Shown here in pieces: positions 29,390-40,122 of a stretch of 64,000 bases of DNA. The translations under genes and the position numbers were made by a program. The stretch covers positions 62,001 to 126,000 of the forward strand of contig JAOKBJ010000003.1 of the NCBI GenBank assembly GCA_028244835.1, read 5' to 3'. This DNA is from Methylophilaceae bacterium. GTDB lineage: Bacteria > Pseudomonadota > Gammaproteobacteria > Burkholderiales > Methylophilaceae. The notes beneath the pieces are model-generated. The model made no database searches. It saw only the letters and a list, made by a program, of their open reading frames with translations, and had not been told where the DNA came from. Positions within the stretch are counted from its first letter, which is position 1. Every line of letters begins with the position of its first letter.

Positions 29390-30406
29390 ATGAGCGATCA
29401 AAAACTTACGGATTGGCGAAAACTTGCGGCAACCTTAGAGAGTGAAATTAACAAAGTTATTGTTGGACAGGAGGGTCCTATTAGACTAATAACTAATGCT
29501 ATATTTTCTAGAGGTCACGTTCTTCTTGAAGGGGATGTTGGAGTGGGTAAAACAACTCTTTTAAAAGCATTTGCAAGGGCTATAGGTGGTGGCTATCAAA
29601 GAATTGAAGGCACAATTGACTTAATGCCAAATGACTTAATTTATCATACGTATCTAGGGGAAGATGGTAAGCCGCATGTAAGTGAAGGTCCTATATTAAA
29701 GTCTGGGGAAGATCTTTCAATTTTCTTTTTTAACGAAATAAATAGAGCAAGGCCTCAAGTACACTCTCTACTATTAAGGATAATGGCAGAAAAAACTTTA
29801 TCGGCATTTAATAAAGAATTTTATTTTCCACACTTAATTGTTTTTGCAGACAGGAATCAAGTTGAAAGAGAAGAAACATTTGAAATACCTTCTGCAGCAA
29901 GAGACAGATTTATGATGGAAATACCAATTATTATTCCCCCAGAAGATCAAATCATGACCGACTTAATATTTGATACAAAATTCCACGATGGAGATAAATT
30001 GATTGAGACCGTTCCATCAAATTTAATTCAGTTTGATGCGTTAAATGATTTGTCTCACATAATACAAAGTAGCATCAAAGCATCAAAGTCTTTAGAGGAT
30101 TACACACTAAATTTATGGAAAGCAACTAAAAATCCAGAAGAATATAATATTAAAATTAGTGGTATTGATATACAGCTACTAATAATCTCTGGCGCAAGTC
30201 CAAGAGGTATTAGTATGATGATGAAAACAGCTAGGGTTAATGCTTGGCTTAATAATAGGACTTCAGTCCTCCCAGAGGATATTCATGCTATTTTCCATGA
30301 AACAATGGCCCATAGACTTGTTTTCAATCCAGTATATGAGCTCAGAAGAACTGAAATAGCTCGAGAACTTTCAAATGAAATACTGAATAAAGTGTCTGCT
30401 CCTTAA
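29390..30406 (+). CDS. mxaR: MoxR-type AAA+ ATPase of the methanol dehydrogenase maturation block
   Basis: A 338-aa MoxR-family ATPase. Walker A is GDVGVGKTTLL near residue 48, Walker B is FFFNEINRA near 113, and a C-terminal helical lid ends in EDIHAIFHETMAHRLVFNP. MoxR ATPases work with DUF58 and von Willebrand A partners as chaperones for metal-cofactor enzymes; in methylotrophs MxaR acts on methanol dehydrogenase. The five genes that follow match mxaSACKL in type and order, which is why mxaR is named and not a generic moxR. It overlaps mxaS by one base. Confidence 0.88.
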   Translation: MSDQKLTDWRKLAATLESEINKVIVGQEGPIRLITNAIFSRGHVLLEGDVGVGKTTLLKAFARAIGGGYQRIEGTIDLMPNDLIYHTYLGEDGKPHVSEGPILKSGEDLSIFFFNEINRARPQVHSLLLRIMAEKTLSAFNKEFYFPHLIVFADRNQVEREETFEIPSAARDRFMMEIPIIIPPEDQIMTDLIFDTKFHDGDKLIETVPSNLIQFDALNDLSHIIQSSIKASKSLEDYTLNLWKATKNPEEYNIKISGIDIQLLIISGASPRGISMMMKTARVNAWLNNRTSVLPEDIHAIFHETMAHRLVFNPVYELRRTEIARELSNEILNKVSAP

Positions 30407-31266
30407 TGGGATTTCAAACAGATATATTTGATTATCATATAAGCTGGAAAACCAGAGGGCATCATCCTGGGCAGCACAAAAGTGATCAAAGAGGTATGGG
30501 TATAGAATTCGCTGGTCATTCAAATCTACTTGATTACCCAGATCCAAGGAGAATTGATTTAAGGCAGACTATAAGGGACCCATTAGAGCAAATATATGTC
30601 AGAATATTTAATCAAAGAAGCTCTACTCCAGTGATGATAGCATCTGACCTCTCATCAAGCATGAATTTCGGTTTAGAAAAAACAAAACTCCGTTTTGCTT
30701 CTGAAATATCAAAAGTCATATCTAACTCTGTATCAACAAGAAGTGATGCTATTGGATTCATAGGTTTTAATGACCATACTGAAACAAAATGGTGGGCTCC
30801 TATTTCATATAGACCCCATAGAACTAATTTACTTATTGATAAACTTAGAAACTACCATCCAAAAAATTCTAGCCATAAAGGAATTACAAGGGTTTTTAAG
30901 GTTCTGCCAAAAGACCATACATTAGTATTTTTAATATCTGACTTTCACATGCCAATTGCTGATATTGAAGAAAGTCTATCAAAGTTAACCAAACATACTA
31001 TTGTTCCAATAATTATTTGGAGTAAAGCTGAATATCAAGATTTACCAAATTTTGGAATTATGAATTTAAATGACCCAGAATCAGGTGAGAATAAAACTCT
31101 TTTTTTGAGGAAAAAACTTAAAGCAAAAATTATTGATAAATTTGAACAAAGAAAAGTCGAGCTTAAAAATGTATTTTTTAAATACGATTCGCCCCCCTTT
31201 TTTGTAGAAGACAAATTTAACCCATTAGATATGTCTCAATACTTTAACGAGTACTTTCATGCGTAA
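30406..31266 (+). CDS. mxaS: DUF58 / vWA-like protein MxaS
   Basis: A 286-aa DUF58-type protein. It has the conserved N-terminal segment DYPDPRRIDLRQTIRDPLEQIYVRIF and a divergent von Willebrand A domain with IASDLSSSMNFG as the metal-site loop (D-L-S-S-S). No transmembrane helix is evident. It pairs with the MoxR ATPase upstream in the same way as in other MoxR-DUF58-vWA systems, and mxaS holds this slot in methylotroph clusters. The exact biochemical role is not known. Confidence 0.82.
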   Translation: MGFQTDIFDYHISWKTRGHHPGQHKSDQRGMGIEFAGHSNLLDYPDPRRIDLRQTIRDPLEQIYVRIFNQRSSTPVMIASDLSSSMNFGLEKTKLRFASEISKVISNSVSTRSDAIGFIGFNDHTETKWWAPISYRPHRTNLLIDKLRNYHPKNSSHKGITRVFKVLPKDHTLVFLISDFHMPIADIEESLSKLTKHTIVPIIIWSKAEYQDLPNFGIMNLNDPESGENKTLFLRKKLKAKIIDKFEQRKVELKNVFFKYDSPPFFVEDKFNPLDMSQYFNEYFHA

Positions 31267-32251
31267 ATATTTATTAATATCTATGTTATTAATCTTATCA
31301 CCAAGTATTTTTGCTTATGAAGATCCAACAAAATATAAAGATATCGACCCTAGCTTTATTCAATTAATAATTAAAGATCCAAAACAAAAAGTGGGTTACA
31401 CAGTTGGTGACAAAATTTTAAGGGAGATAAAATTTACTGTAAAAAAACCTTACGAACTTGTGGAAGAATCTTTACCTATTGAAGGTTATGAAAAAAGGTA
31501 TCGCGGCCAAAAATTAGGAATAGTCCTTCAAAAAAAAGAATTTACCAAAAAAATTGAAGAGGAGGAAGTGCAGTATAAAATTAAACTCATTTATCAAATT
31601 TTTACTAAGAATGTGGTTGCTAAACCCGCAGCTGTTACAGCCGATTACTATCGCTTAATTAATCCTAACGACCCAGAAAATATTTTAAAATATAGAATTC
31701 CTTCATTTACATTTGCAATTTCTCCAATAGCAACTTTTGGAGCAGTTAAAATTGAAGATGATATGAGTCCTTATAGAGGACCTTTTTATATAAATATTAA
31801 TAATGAAAAAAAGTTTCTTAAAAGAGCTATTTTGGGCTTTGTTTTGATACTACTTATCTTTGGATATATTTGGGGCCGTTTTACATGGATTCCTGGGCAA
31901 AATAAAATTTTTAGCACCGTCTACAAAAGTAATAAAAAAGCATCCCCTACAGAAAAAAATATTAAAATTTTTATATCTGATTTACATTCGGGATTCGATA
32001 CTACTATTAATCAGTCTTTGTTCGAGAATAATCTTGATATTCTTTTTAAAAAAAATAAAAGCTTTATTAATATTAAACAGGAGTTGCATATCTTTTTTGA
32101 TATTTCAAGATCTATTTTTTTTGAAAATTCTCAATCTATTAACTATAAAAAAACTCATTCTTGGCTTAAATCATTTTCTTTGCATTGTAGAATGTGTGAA
32201 AGAAAGCTAATAGTTGACCCAAAAGACATTGTTGGTAAAAACCCGAAATGA
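31259..32251 (+). CDS. mxaA: MxaA-like protein, calcium insertion/maturation factor
   Basis: A 330-aa protein with an N-terminal signal peptide (residues 1-18, ending at SIFA), an extracytoplasmic beta-rich domain up to about 180 and a single transmembrane helix near 188-203 (AILGFVLILLIFGYIW), with a cytoplasmic C-terminal part. Position after mxaS and topology fit MxaA, which is required for active methanol dehydrogenase and linked to calcium insertion. Sequence conservation in this family is low, so the name depends mainly on context. It overlaps mxaS by 8 bp and mxaC by 4 bp. Confidence 0.75.
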   Translation: MRKYLLISMLLILSPSIFAYEDPTKYKDIDPSFIQLIIKDPKQKVGYTVGDKILREIKFTVKKPYELVEESLPIEGYEKRYRGQKLGIVLQKKEFTKKIEEEEVQYKIKLIYQIFTKNVVAKPAAVTADYYRLINPNDPENILKYRIPSFTFAISPIATFGAVKIEDDMSPYRGPFYININNEKKFLKRAILGFVLILLIFGYIWGRFTWIPGQNKIFSTVYKSNKKASPTEKNIKIFISDLHSGFDTTINQSLFENNLDILFKKNKSFINIKQELHIFFDISRSIFFENSQSINYKKTHSWLKSFSLHCRMCERKLIVDPKDIVGKNPK

Positions 32252-33228
32252 ATTTTGTAAATACATGGGCCTTACTTTTCCTCCCGCTGGCTCTTATTCC
32301 ACTTTTAATTAGGCAAAAAAATACAAATATTTATACTTGGAATGAGATGTTTCCTGCTGACCCCTTATCAAAAGTAATTGGGTTTTTATTAAAAATCTTG
32401 GGAGTGCTGATTATTATTTTTATTATCATCACCATAAGTGAGCCATTTGCTAACCAAAGCACAGTGACTAAAGTTGGTAAAGGGGCTCAAATTGGCTTAG
32501 TTTTAGATAGAAGCGCATCAATGGATGATCCTTTCTCAGGAGGTGATTCAGATAAAAAAGCTGGAGAGACAAAATCAGGTGCGGCAAGTAGGTTGATTGT
32601 TGATTTTTTTGAATCAAGGACTAACGATATGGTAGGTGTGATTACTTTTAGTAATTCTTCAATGTTTGTATTACCCCTAACGCAGAATAAGGAAGCAATC
32701 AAAGCTGCCGTAAATGCAACAGCGGGTAATTCTTTATTTCAAACAAATATTGGAGCAGGCTTAACCACAAGTGCAGAGCTATTTACAAACGTTGAGGACT
32801 CTGGTTCTAGAGCAGTTATTCTTCTATCTGATGGTGGTGGACGTATTGATGAGAAAACACAACAAAAAATCAAGGATTGGTTTTATCAGTATCAAATTGG
32901 TTTATATTGGATTGTAATAAGGCAGCCTGGTGGAATCAGTATTTTTGACGAAAATTTTGTTGCAAGAGATGAGACACAACCACCCCCTCAAATTGAATTA
33001 TTTAACTACTTTAATACATTTAAATCACCTTTCCAAGCATATGAAGCAGAAGACCCTAAATCTCTAGAGAAAGCAATTAAAGATATTAATCTAAAAGAAA
33101 AAAAATCAATTACGTATAAAGAACAAATTCCTGGTAAACAATACTCTGCATTCAGTTTGCTAATTGCTCTTTTTTTAACTTTTACACTGCTTATTCTTAA
33201 GGTACTTGAGGTAAAATCTTTAAGATGA
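32248..33228 (+). CDS. mxaC: von Willebrand A membrane protein MxaC
   Basis: A 326-aa protein with two N-terminal hydrophobic helices (residues 5-17 and 47-65), a vWA domain with a full MIDAS start (LVLDRSASMDD, D-x-S-x-S) near residue 85 and a later VILLSDGG, and a C-terminal transmembrane helix near 303-320. This BatA-like topology is that of MxaC. Partners are the AAA+ ATPase, DUF58 protein and the second vWA protein of the same run. Confidence 0.82.
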   Translation: MNFVNTWALLFLPLALIPLLIRQKNTNIYTWNEMFPADPLSKVIGFLLKILGVLIIIFIIITISEPFANQSTVTKVGKGAQIGLVLDRSASMDDPFSGGDSDKKAGETKSGAASRLIVDFFESRTNDMVGVITFSNSSMFVLPLTQNKEAIKAAVNATAGNSLFQTNIGAGLTTSAELFTNVEDSGSRAVILLSDGGGRIDEKTQQKIKDWFYQYQIGLYWIVIRQPGGISIFDENFVARDETQPPPQIELFNYFNTFKSPFQAYEAEDPKSLEKAIKDINLKEKKSITYKEQIPGKQYSAFSLLIALFLTFTLLILKVLEVKSLR

Positions 33229-33779
33229 TTTTAAATAAAATTTTTAGTGTAAAAAAAGTATCCTATACGTTATGTGTGATTGGAATATTTCTTTTAATTC
33301 TTATCTTTAGTTCTATCTTTAAATTTAATCAAATAAAAATTTTTAACGAAATTATCCAAGCTGGGGATACTCCAGAAATTTATTCACAATCTTATCAAGC
33401 GAGGTTCTCTGCAGCATTTAGATTAGCAGAGAAAGAATACTACAAGGAAGCGACAAACCTTTTTAATAATCTAACAAATGAAGGATCTGATAATCAAAAA
33501 TCTGCGGTTCATTATAATATTGGTAATATATTTTTCAAAAGAGGCTTATTTATCAATGGAACAAGTAATGATAGTCAGGTTGCAGCAGAGGCTGAATATC
33601 TTTTCAGACAGGCAAAAAAAGCATATGAGCAATCATTAAAGTATGACAATACTCATTGGGATACTAAACATAATTTAGACAGACTTCTAACCCTTCTACC
33701 CTCTGAACCAACACCCGGAGTTGGTGATTCAGATTCTCCCGGACTTATCATGGGAAACATTCCAGTGGGTCTTCCATAA
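33225..33779 (+). CDS. mxaK: MxaK-like TPR membrane protein
   Basis: A 184-aa protein with one N-terminal transmembrane helix (about residues 13-30) followed by a TPR-like helical region (ARFSAAFRLAEKEYYKEATNLF; AVHYNIGNIFFKRG; AKKAYEQSLKYD). It sits between the two vWA genes, the place of mxaK in methylotrophs and of TPR proteins in Bat operons. Start overlaps the mxaC stop. Function beyond a scaffold role cannot be inferred. Confidence 0.75.
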   Translation: MILNKIFSVKKVSYTLCVIGIFLLILIFSSIFKFNQIKIFNEIIQAGDTPEIYSQSYQARFSAAFRLAEKEYYKEATNLFNNLTNEGSDNQKSAVHYNIGNIFFKRGLFINGTSNDSQVAAEAEYLFRQAKKAYEQSLKYDNTHWDTKHNLDRLLTLLPSEPTPGVGDSDSPGLIMGNIPVGLP

Positions 33780-33783
33780 AGTA

Positions 33784-34752
33784 ATGAATAAAAATATTAC
33801 AAAAATTAAAGGTAATAAAAATCTCATATACTTATTTTTAACATTTATATGTTTAGTAATTGGCCTTATTAACCCAAAATTTACTATGAAAAAAGATATC
33901 TCTAACTATATCTTTGTAGTTGATATCACTCAAAGTATGTTGACACAAGATGCGAAACTTAATGGTGAAAAAGTTTCTAGATTAAAATATGCTAAAAACA
34001 CAGCTAAAAAAGTACTGGAGCAACTACCATGTAAAACCAAAGTTAGTATCGGAATGTTTGCTGGTGTAAGTGTTGCTGCCACATACACACCAATTGAAGT
34101 ATGTGAGAATTATAGTGCGATTAATGAAACTATTGAGCGACTTGATTGGCGATCTGTTTGGGCCGGAAATACACGATTAAGAGCGTCTATGATTAATTTA
34201 GCTCGTTTGATTAGAAGTTTTCCTGAATCAGCCCAAGTTGTTTACTTTACTGATGGTGAAGAAGCTCCAAAATTACATGCTTTTAACACAGAAGATCTTA
34301 ATCAATTTCAGGGTGCAAATAATTGGCTTTTTGTTGGGATCGGTTCTGATGAAGGGACACCTATTCCAAAATATGATAATAAAAATCAACTGATTGGCTA
34401 TTGGTCAAATGAAAGCTTTGCATTACAGCCAGGAGTTGCTCAGATATCTGCACAAAACGCAGGTGGCCGAGATGACAATGTTTCAAATGCTACCTATGAC
34501 CGCTATTTATCTAGATTAGATGAAAAATATTTAAAATCACTCGCGAAAGAAGTTAAGGGTAATTATGTTAATGGGGGTGATTTAGAAAATATATTAAGTG
34601 CTATGAAAGACCAACCTTCTGCATGGCGAGATAACACAGAAGTTCAATTAAGGAATATTTTTTCTTTTTTAGCTCTATTTTTCTTTATAATTCAGTTCTT
34701 AACAATCGACAGAGTTAAATCATTAGTAAGCCTTAAATATGGAAAATCATGA
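33784..34752 (+). CDS. mxaL: von Willebrand A membrane protein MxaL
   Basis: A 322-aa protein with a transmembrane helix near residues 13-29, a vWA domain whose metal-site loop is VVDITQSMLTQD (D-x-T-x-S form) near residue 45, VVYFTDGEE further on, and a C-terminal hydrophobic helix (SFLALFFFIIQFL). The ATG at 33784, four bases after the mxaK stop, is the natural start; an earlier in-frame codon lies inside mxaK. It is the last gene of the block; no mxaD or mxaEHB-type gene follows, and ygfZ overlaps its 3' end. Confidence 0.8.
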   Translation: MNKNITKIKGNKNLIYLFLTFICLVIGLINPKFTMKKDISNYIFVVDITQSMLTQDAKLNGEKVSRLKYAKNTAKKVLEQLPCKTKVSIGMFAGVSVAATYTPIEVCENYSAINETIERLDWRSVWAGNTRLRASMINLARLIRSFPESAQVVYFTDGEEAPKLHAFNTEDLNQFQGANNWLFVGIGSDEGTPIPKYDNKNQLIGYWSNESFALQPGVAQISAQNAGGRDDNVSNATYDRYLSRLDEKYLKSLAKEVKGNYVNGGDLENILSAMKDQPSAWRDNTEVQLRNIFSFLALFFFIIQFLTIDRVKSLVSLKYGKS

Positions 34753-35671
34753 AATAAAAATACAGGGACTAGACGTCATACTTGTTAGAGGAAGTGATGC
34801 GGAAAAATTTCTTCAAGGCCAGATTACCAACGATATAAAGCTAGTAGAAAAAGAAAATGAGTCAATTTATGCTGGCTATTGCAGTCCTAAAGGCCGATTA
34901 ATCGCATTCTTTTTAATTACTAAAGTATGGGATAATTATTTTCTTTTTTGTCCCACATCAATTAGTGATGAGATAAGTAAAAAACTCTCTATGTATGTTT
35001 TAAGATCAAAAGTGGTGATTGAAAAAGCCCCAAGCAATACCTCGTATTTTAGTTTTTATGGTGGCACAAAAGCAGAAGAAGAATTCAAAAATATATGGGG
35101 TGATGTGCCTTACCCAACAAAAATGATGGAAACAACGCAACACCCAAATGAACAAAATACAACAGGACTTTTGTCTATAACTAAATTAGCGGGGGAAAAT
35201 GGTCGATTCTTAGTTTTAGGTGAGGATGAGACTATTAATATGTTATATGATGAAGTTTTTCGAAACACTGATGCTCCCAATGAAAAATCTTGGAACGCCT
35301 CTGACATCGAGGCTAAGATTCCAAATATCTTTAAAGAGCTCCAAGATAAATTTATACCTCAATCACTAAATCTTGATTTAATAAATGCAGTAAATTTTAA
35401 AAAAGGTTGCTATACAGGGCAGGAGATTGTTGCTAGAACTCACTACTTGGGAAAGCCAAAAAGAAGAATGTATTTAGGTAGTATAAGCACGAGCAATCCA
35501 CCTAACTTAGCTGATGAAATTTTTGTAGACGCTGATAAAGTAGGACAAATAATAAACTTTTACAAAAAAGATGAAAATCATTACAGAATACTATTTGAAA
35601 TACTTATTGAAAAAATTAATTTCGAATTAATTCTACTAAACACCAATATTGCCATAAAAGAAATCACTTAG
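34739..35671 (+). CDS. ygfZ: Folate-binding protein YgfZ (CAF17-like), Fe-S/tRNA modification
   Basis: A 310-aa member of the GcvT-like YgfZ family, which uses folate to support certain Fe-S enzymes such as MiaB. The signature KGCYTGQEIVAR is present near residue 222, and the N-terminal RGSDAEKFLQGQITNDI and SPKGRLIAFF are typical. It overlaps the 3' end of mxaL by 14 bp and is probably read with it. The last 60 residues are less conserved. Confidence 0.9.
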   Translation: MENHEIKIQGLDVILVRGSDAEKFLQGQITNDIKLVEKENESIYAGYCSPKGRLIAFFLITKVWDNYFLFCPTSISDEISKKLSMYVLRSKVVIEKAPSNTSYFSFYGGTKAEEEFKNIWGDVPYPTKMMETTQHPNEQNTTGLLSITKLAGENGRFLVLGEDETINMLYDEVFRNTDAPNEKSWNASDIEAKIPNIFKELQDKFIPQSLNLDLINAVNFKKGCYTGQEIVARTHYLGKPKRRMYLGSISTSNPPNLADEIFVDADKVGQIINFYKKDENHYRILFEILIEKINFELILLNTNIAIKEIT

Positions 35672-35700
35672 ATTCTATAAAAATATTACAAGTTTTAGTT

Positions 35701-35746
35701 AAAAAAAACCAGTCCTATCTGTGAAGATTGGGCTGGTCTAAAAAAA
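35701..35746. terminator. Bidirectional terminator between ygfZ and the small Fur-box gene
   Basis: ACCAGTCC and GGGCTGGT form an 8-bp stem (one G-T pair) at 35708-35737, flanked by a run of A on the left and A-rich sequence on the right. In the minus direction it ends in eight T, so it ends the 35763-35960 gene well; its effect on ygfZ transcripts is less sure. Confidence 0.75.
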
Positions 35747-35762
35747 TATTAGGAGTATTTTT

Positions 35763-35960
35763 TTAGTTACTTATTTTTGATTTATGTTTTATTAGATCTA
35801 AAGCGGAGCATATCAATGCAAACCACTGTTCATAGGCCTCCACATCTAACTCTTTTTTGCTCATTTTCTCAGCCATAATATCAAGGTTGTCTGTTAACTC
35901 TCTTACATAAATTTTTATACTTTCATTATTTTTATAATTTAATTTTGTATTTTTGCTCAT
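35763..35960 (-). CDS. Small hypothetical protein under a Fur box
   Basis: I do not recognise this 65-aa protein. It is soluble and helical, with alternating charged residues (IYVRELTDNLDIMAEKMSKKELD) and a C-terminal LICSALDLIKHK. The start at 35960 is chosen because a strong Fur-box-like sequence lies 12-30 bp upstream and overlaps the longer frame, which would add ten residues. A terminator follows the stop, so it is a monocistronic unit. Iron-dependent expression is inferred. Confidence 0.6.
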   Translation of the reverse strand: MSKNTKLNYKNNESIKIYVRELTDNLDIMAEKMSKKELDVEAYEQWFALICSALDLIKHKSKISN

Positions 35961-35971
35961 AACTATATTGT

Positions 35972-35990
35972 AAATGAGAATCATTCGCAT
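35972..35990 (-). promoter_or_regulatory. Fur-box-like operator
   Basis: AAATGAGAATCATTCGCAT on the plus strand matches the Fur hexamer array (GATAAT-GATAAT-C-ATTATC) well, including the invariant GA-AATCATT core. It lies just upstream of the 65-aa gene, where it would cover the promoter. Confidence 0.65.
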
Positions 35991-36009
35991 TACAAGATAA
36001 ATTTTAGTA

Positions 36010-36288
36010 CTATTTACTTTTATTAATTATCTTGAAAAAAATTTCGTCTTTTTTTATCATACCCAACTCACCCCTCGCCCTTTCTTCAATGGCTTTAGTG
36101 CCTTTTTTTAAGTCATTAACCTCAGCAATAAGAGCATCATTTTCTTTTTTTAATTTTGAATTAATTTTTTTTTGAACTTCTATTTGATTATTTTTTTCCA
36201 AAAAAGTTATAAACCCTCCATCAGCAAACCACATTGGGTATTGAATTAAGATAATTAAAAGAAAAAAAATAAAAGTTAGTTTACTCAA
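36010..36288 (-). CDS. ftsB: Cell division protein FtsB
   Basis: A 92-aa bitopic membrane protein that links FtsL and FtsQ in the divisome. Residues 3-20 form the transmembrane helix (LTFIFFLLIILIQYPMWF), followed by a periplasmic coiled coil (KKINSKLKKENDALIAEVNDLKKG) and the DivIC signature AIEERARGELGMIKKDE. The start is a TTG at 36288, 7 bp after the eno stop, which gives the family N-terminus (MSKLTF). An upstream ATG would overlap eno by about 30 bp. pyrG-kdsA-eno-ftsB is a classic proteobacterial run. Confidence 0.88.
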   Translation of the reverse strand: MSKLTFIFFLLIILIQYPMWFADGGFITFLEKNNQIEVQKKINSKLKKENDALIAEVNDLKKGTKAIEERARGELGMIKKDEIFFKIINKSK

Positions 36289-36295
36289 TTGTGAT

Positions 36296-37570
36296 TTAAT
36301 CGAAAGCCGATAATCCAGCATATATTGCCTTATCGTCAAACAACTCTTCAATCCTAAGTAGTTGATTATATTTTGATATTCTTTCAGACCTAGACAATGA
36401 CCCAGTTTTAATTTGCATGGCATTAAAAGCAACAGCGATATCTGCGATCATTGTATCTTCAGTCTCGCCTGATCGATGTGATATCACAGTCGAATAGTCT
36501 GCCTTTTTAGCAAGATTTATTGTGTTAAATGTCTCAGTTAATGTTCCTATTTGATTGACTTTTATTAAAACTGAATTTGCAATTTTTTTATCGATACCCT
36601 GTTGAAGAAGTTTAGTATTTGTTACAAATAGATCATCTCCTACAAGTTGAATACTTTTTCCTAGTTGCTCGGTAAGTATTCCCCATCCAATCCAGTCATC
36701 CTCACTCATCCCATCCTCAATACTAATAATTGGATACTTATCACACAAAGTGCTCAGATAATCAGACATATCGTTTGAGTTTAAAATAAGGTTTTCTGAA
36801 TTTAAATGGTAGCCATCATTCTTATAATATTCAGTGCTTGCGCAATCTAATCCCAAAAATACATCCTTACCAGGTTCGTAGCCAGCACTTTCAATTGCCT
36901 CCATAATAAGTTGTAAAGCTTCATCATTTGAATTTAAGTTAGGCGCAAAACCACCTTCATCCCCAACAGTAGTAGCTAACTTTCTTTTACTTAAGTTAGA
37001 CTTAAGAGAATGAAAAATTTCTACACCACAACGAATTGCTTCAGAAAAAGTGGGTCTTCCAGCCGGAATAATAATAAACTCTTGCATATCAATATTATTA
37101 TCTGCATGTGCTCCTCCATTAATAATATTCATCATTGGTGTTGGAAGTGAATAAGGGCCCTTAGGATTTAGATATTCGAATAAATTCTTCTTTTGGCTAG
37201 TCGCTGCAGCTTTAGCTACCGCCATAGATATCGCAAGAATTGCATTAGCCCCTAGATTTTTTTTGTTATCAGTACCATCCATTGAAATCATTTTTTCATC
37301 GATACTAGTCTGATCTTCAACTTCCATCCCTTGAATTTCTTTTGAGATTATTTCATTAATATTATTAACTGCTTTTGAAACACCTTTACCATAATATTTA
37401 TTCTTATCCCCGTCTCTTAATTCGATTGCTTCCTTGCTTCCAGTAGATGCTCCCGAAGGAACTGCCGCCCTTCCTAATGCTCCGTCATCGAGAGTTACAT
37501 CAGCTTCAACGGTGGGATTTCCTCGTGAATCAATAATCATACGGCCATGAATTTTTTTTATCTTACTCAT
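36296..37570 (-). CDS. eno: Enolase
   Basis: It interconverts 2-phosphoglycerate and PEP. The 424-aa protein has the N-terminal [17 protein letters not shown], the catalytic Glu-Lys region ([23 protein letters not shown]) and the signature [14 protein letters not shown]. Normal length. It lies between kdsA and ftsB; enolase supplies PEP used by KdsA. Confidence 0.97.
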   Translation of the reverse strand: MSKIKKIHGRMIIDSRGNPTVEADVTLDDGALGRAAVPSGASTGSKEAIELRDGDKNKYYGKGVSKAVNNINEIISKEIQGMEVEDQTSIDEKMISMDGTDNKKNLGANAILAISMAVAKAAATSQKKNLFEYLNPKGPYSLPTPMMNIINGGAHADNNIDMQEFIIIPAGRPTFSEAIRCGVEIFHSLKSNLSKRKLATTVGDEGGFAPNLNSNDEALQLIMEAIESAGYEPGKDVFLGLDCASTEYYKNDGYHLNSENLILNSNDMSDYLSTLCDKYPIISIEDGMSEDDWIGWGILTEQLGKSIQLVGDDLFVTNTKLLQQGIDKKIANSVLIKVNQIGTLTETFNTINLAKKADYSTVISHRSGETEDTMIADIAVAFNAMQIKTGSLSRSERISKYNQLLRIEELFDDKAIYAGLSAFD

Positions 37571-37581
37571 GTCGACTACCT

Positions 37582-38409
37582 CTAAAAAGTACCTTTGGAT
37601 TTAACCGTCTGATCAAGTTCTTTAAGAGTCTCTAAAAGATTGTTCATTTCATTTAGGGGAACCGCGTTGGGTCCATCAGACAATGCTTCTTTAGGATTAG
37701 GATGTGTTTCCATAAAAATACCAGAGATTCCACAAGAAACTGCAGCTCTTGCAAGAAGTGGAACGAATTCACTTTGGCCTCCACTTCGGTCACCTTTTCC
37801 ACCTGGTTGCTGAACTGAGTGAGTTGCGTCAAATACAACTGGGCAGTAAGTGCCACGCATAATTGATAAACTTCGCATATCTGATACTAAAGTATTGTAT
37901 CCAAATGAAGCCCCCCGCTCACAAACCATTATATTATCCAGTCCTCCATTAGCATCTTTAGCTTTTTTTACAACTTGAAGCATGTCTTCTGGGGCTAAGA
38001 ATTGACCTTTTTTTATATTCACAGGCTTGCCTGATGATGCAACGGCTGCAATAAAATCAGTTTGCCTACATAAAAAGGCAGGGGTTTGTAATACATCTAC
38101 AATTTCTGACACAGGTTTTACTTGAGCTTCTGTATGAATATCTGTTAAAACTGGCACATCTAATTGTTTTTTAACTGCTTCTAAAATTCTTAAACCTTCC
38201 TCCAAACCAAAACCTCTGAATGTTTTATTAGAACTTCTATTAGCTTTATCAAAAGAAGATTTAAAAATAAATGGAATTTTTAATTTACTCGTCATTTCTT
38301 TTAATTGTCCTGCAACATCAATAGTCATTTGCTCAGATTCAATAACACATGGTCCTGCAATTAAAAAAAGTGGTTGATCCAGACCTACATTAAAGTTACA
38401 TAATTTCAT
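37582..38409 (-). CDS. kdsA: 3-deoxy-8-phosphooctulonate synthase
   Basis: It condenses PEP with arabinose-5-phosphate to KDO-8-phosphate for the LPS inner core. The 275-aa protein shows [13 protein letters not shown] near residue 17, the [11 protein letters not shown] catalytic segment near 51 and [12 protein letters not shown] near 198. It starts directly after the pyrG stop, showing tight coupling. Presence of KDO synthesis supports a Gram-negative with LPS. Confidence 0.96.
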   Translation of the reverse strand: MKLCNFNVGLDQPLFLIAGPCVIESEQMTIDVAGQLKEMTSKLKIPFIFKSSFDKANRSSNKTFRGFGLEEGLRILEAVKKQLDVPVLTDIHTEAQVKPVSEIVDVLQTPAFLCRQTDFIAAVASSGKPVNIKKGQFLAPEDMLQVVKKAKDANGGLDNIMVCERGASFGYNTLVSDMRSLSIMRGTYCPVVFDATHSVQQPGGKGDRSGGQSEFVPLLARAAVSCGISGIFMETHPNPKEALSDGPNAVPLNEMNNLLETLKELDQTVKSKGTF

Positions 38410-40047
<1,638 letters not shown>

Positions 40048-40122
40048 TTAATAGCCATCTTAAAAAAAATTGCTGACGGGTATACAGTTTACTTTAAACG
40101 GATTGGTCCTACAATGAATAGT

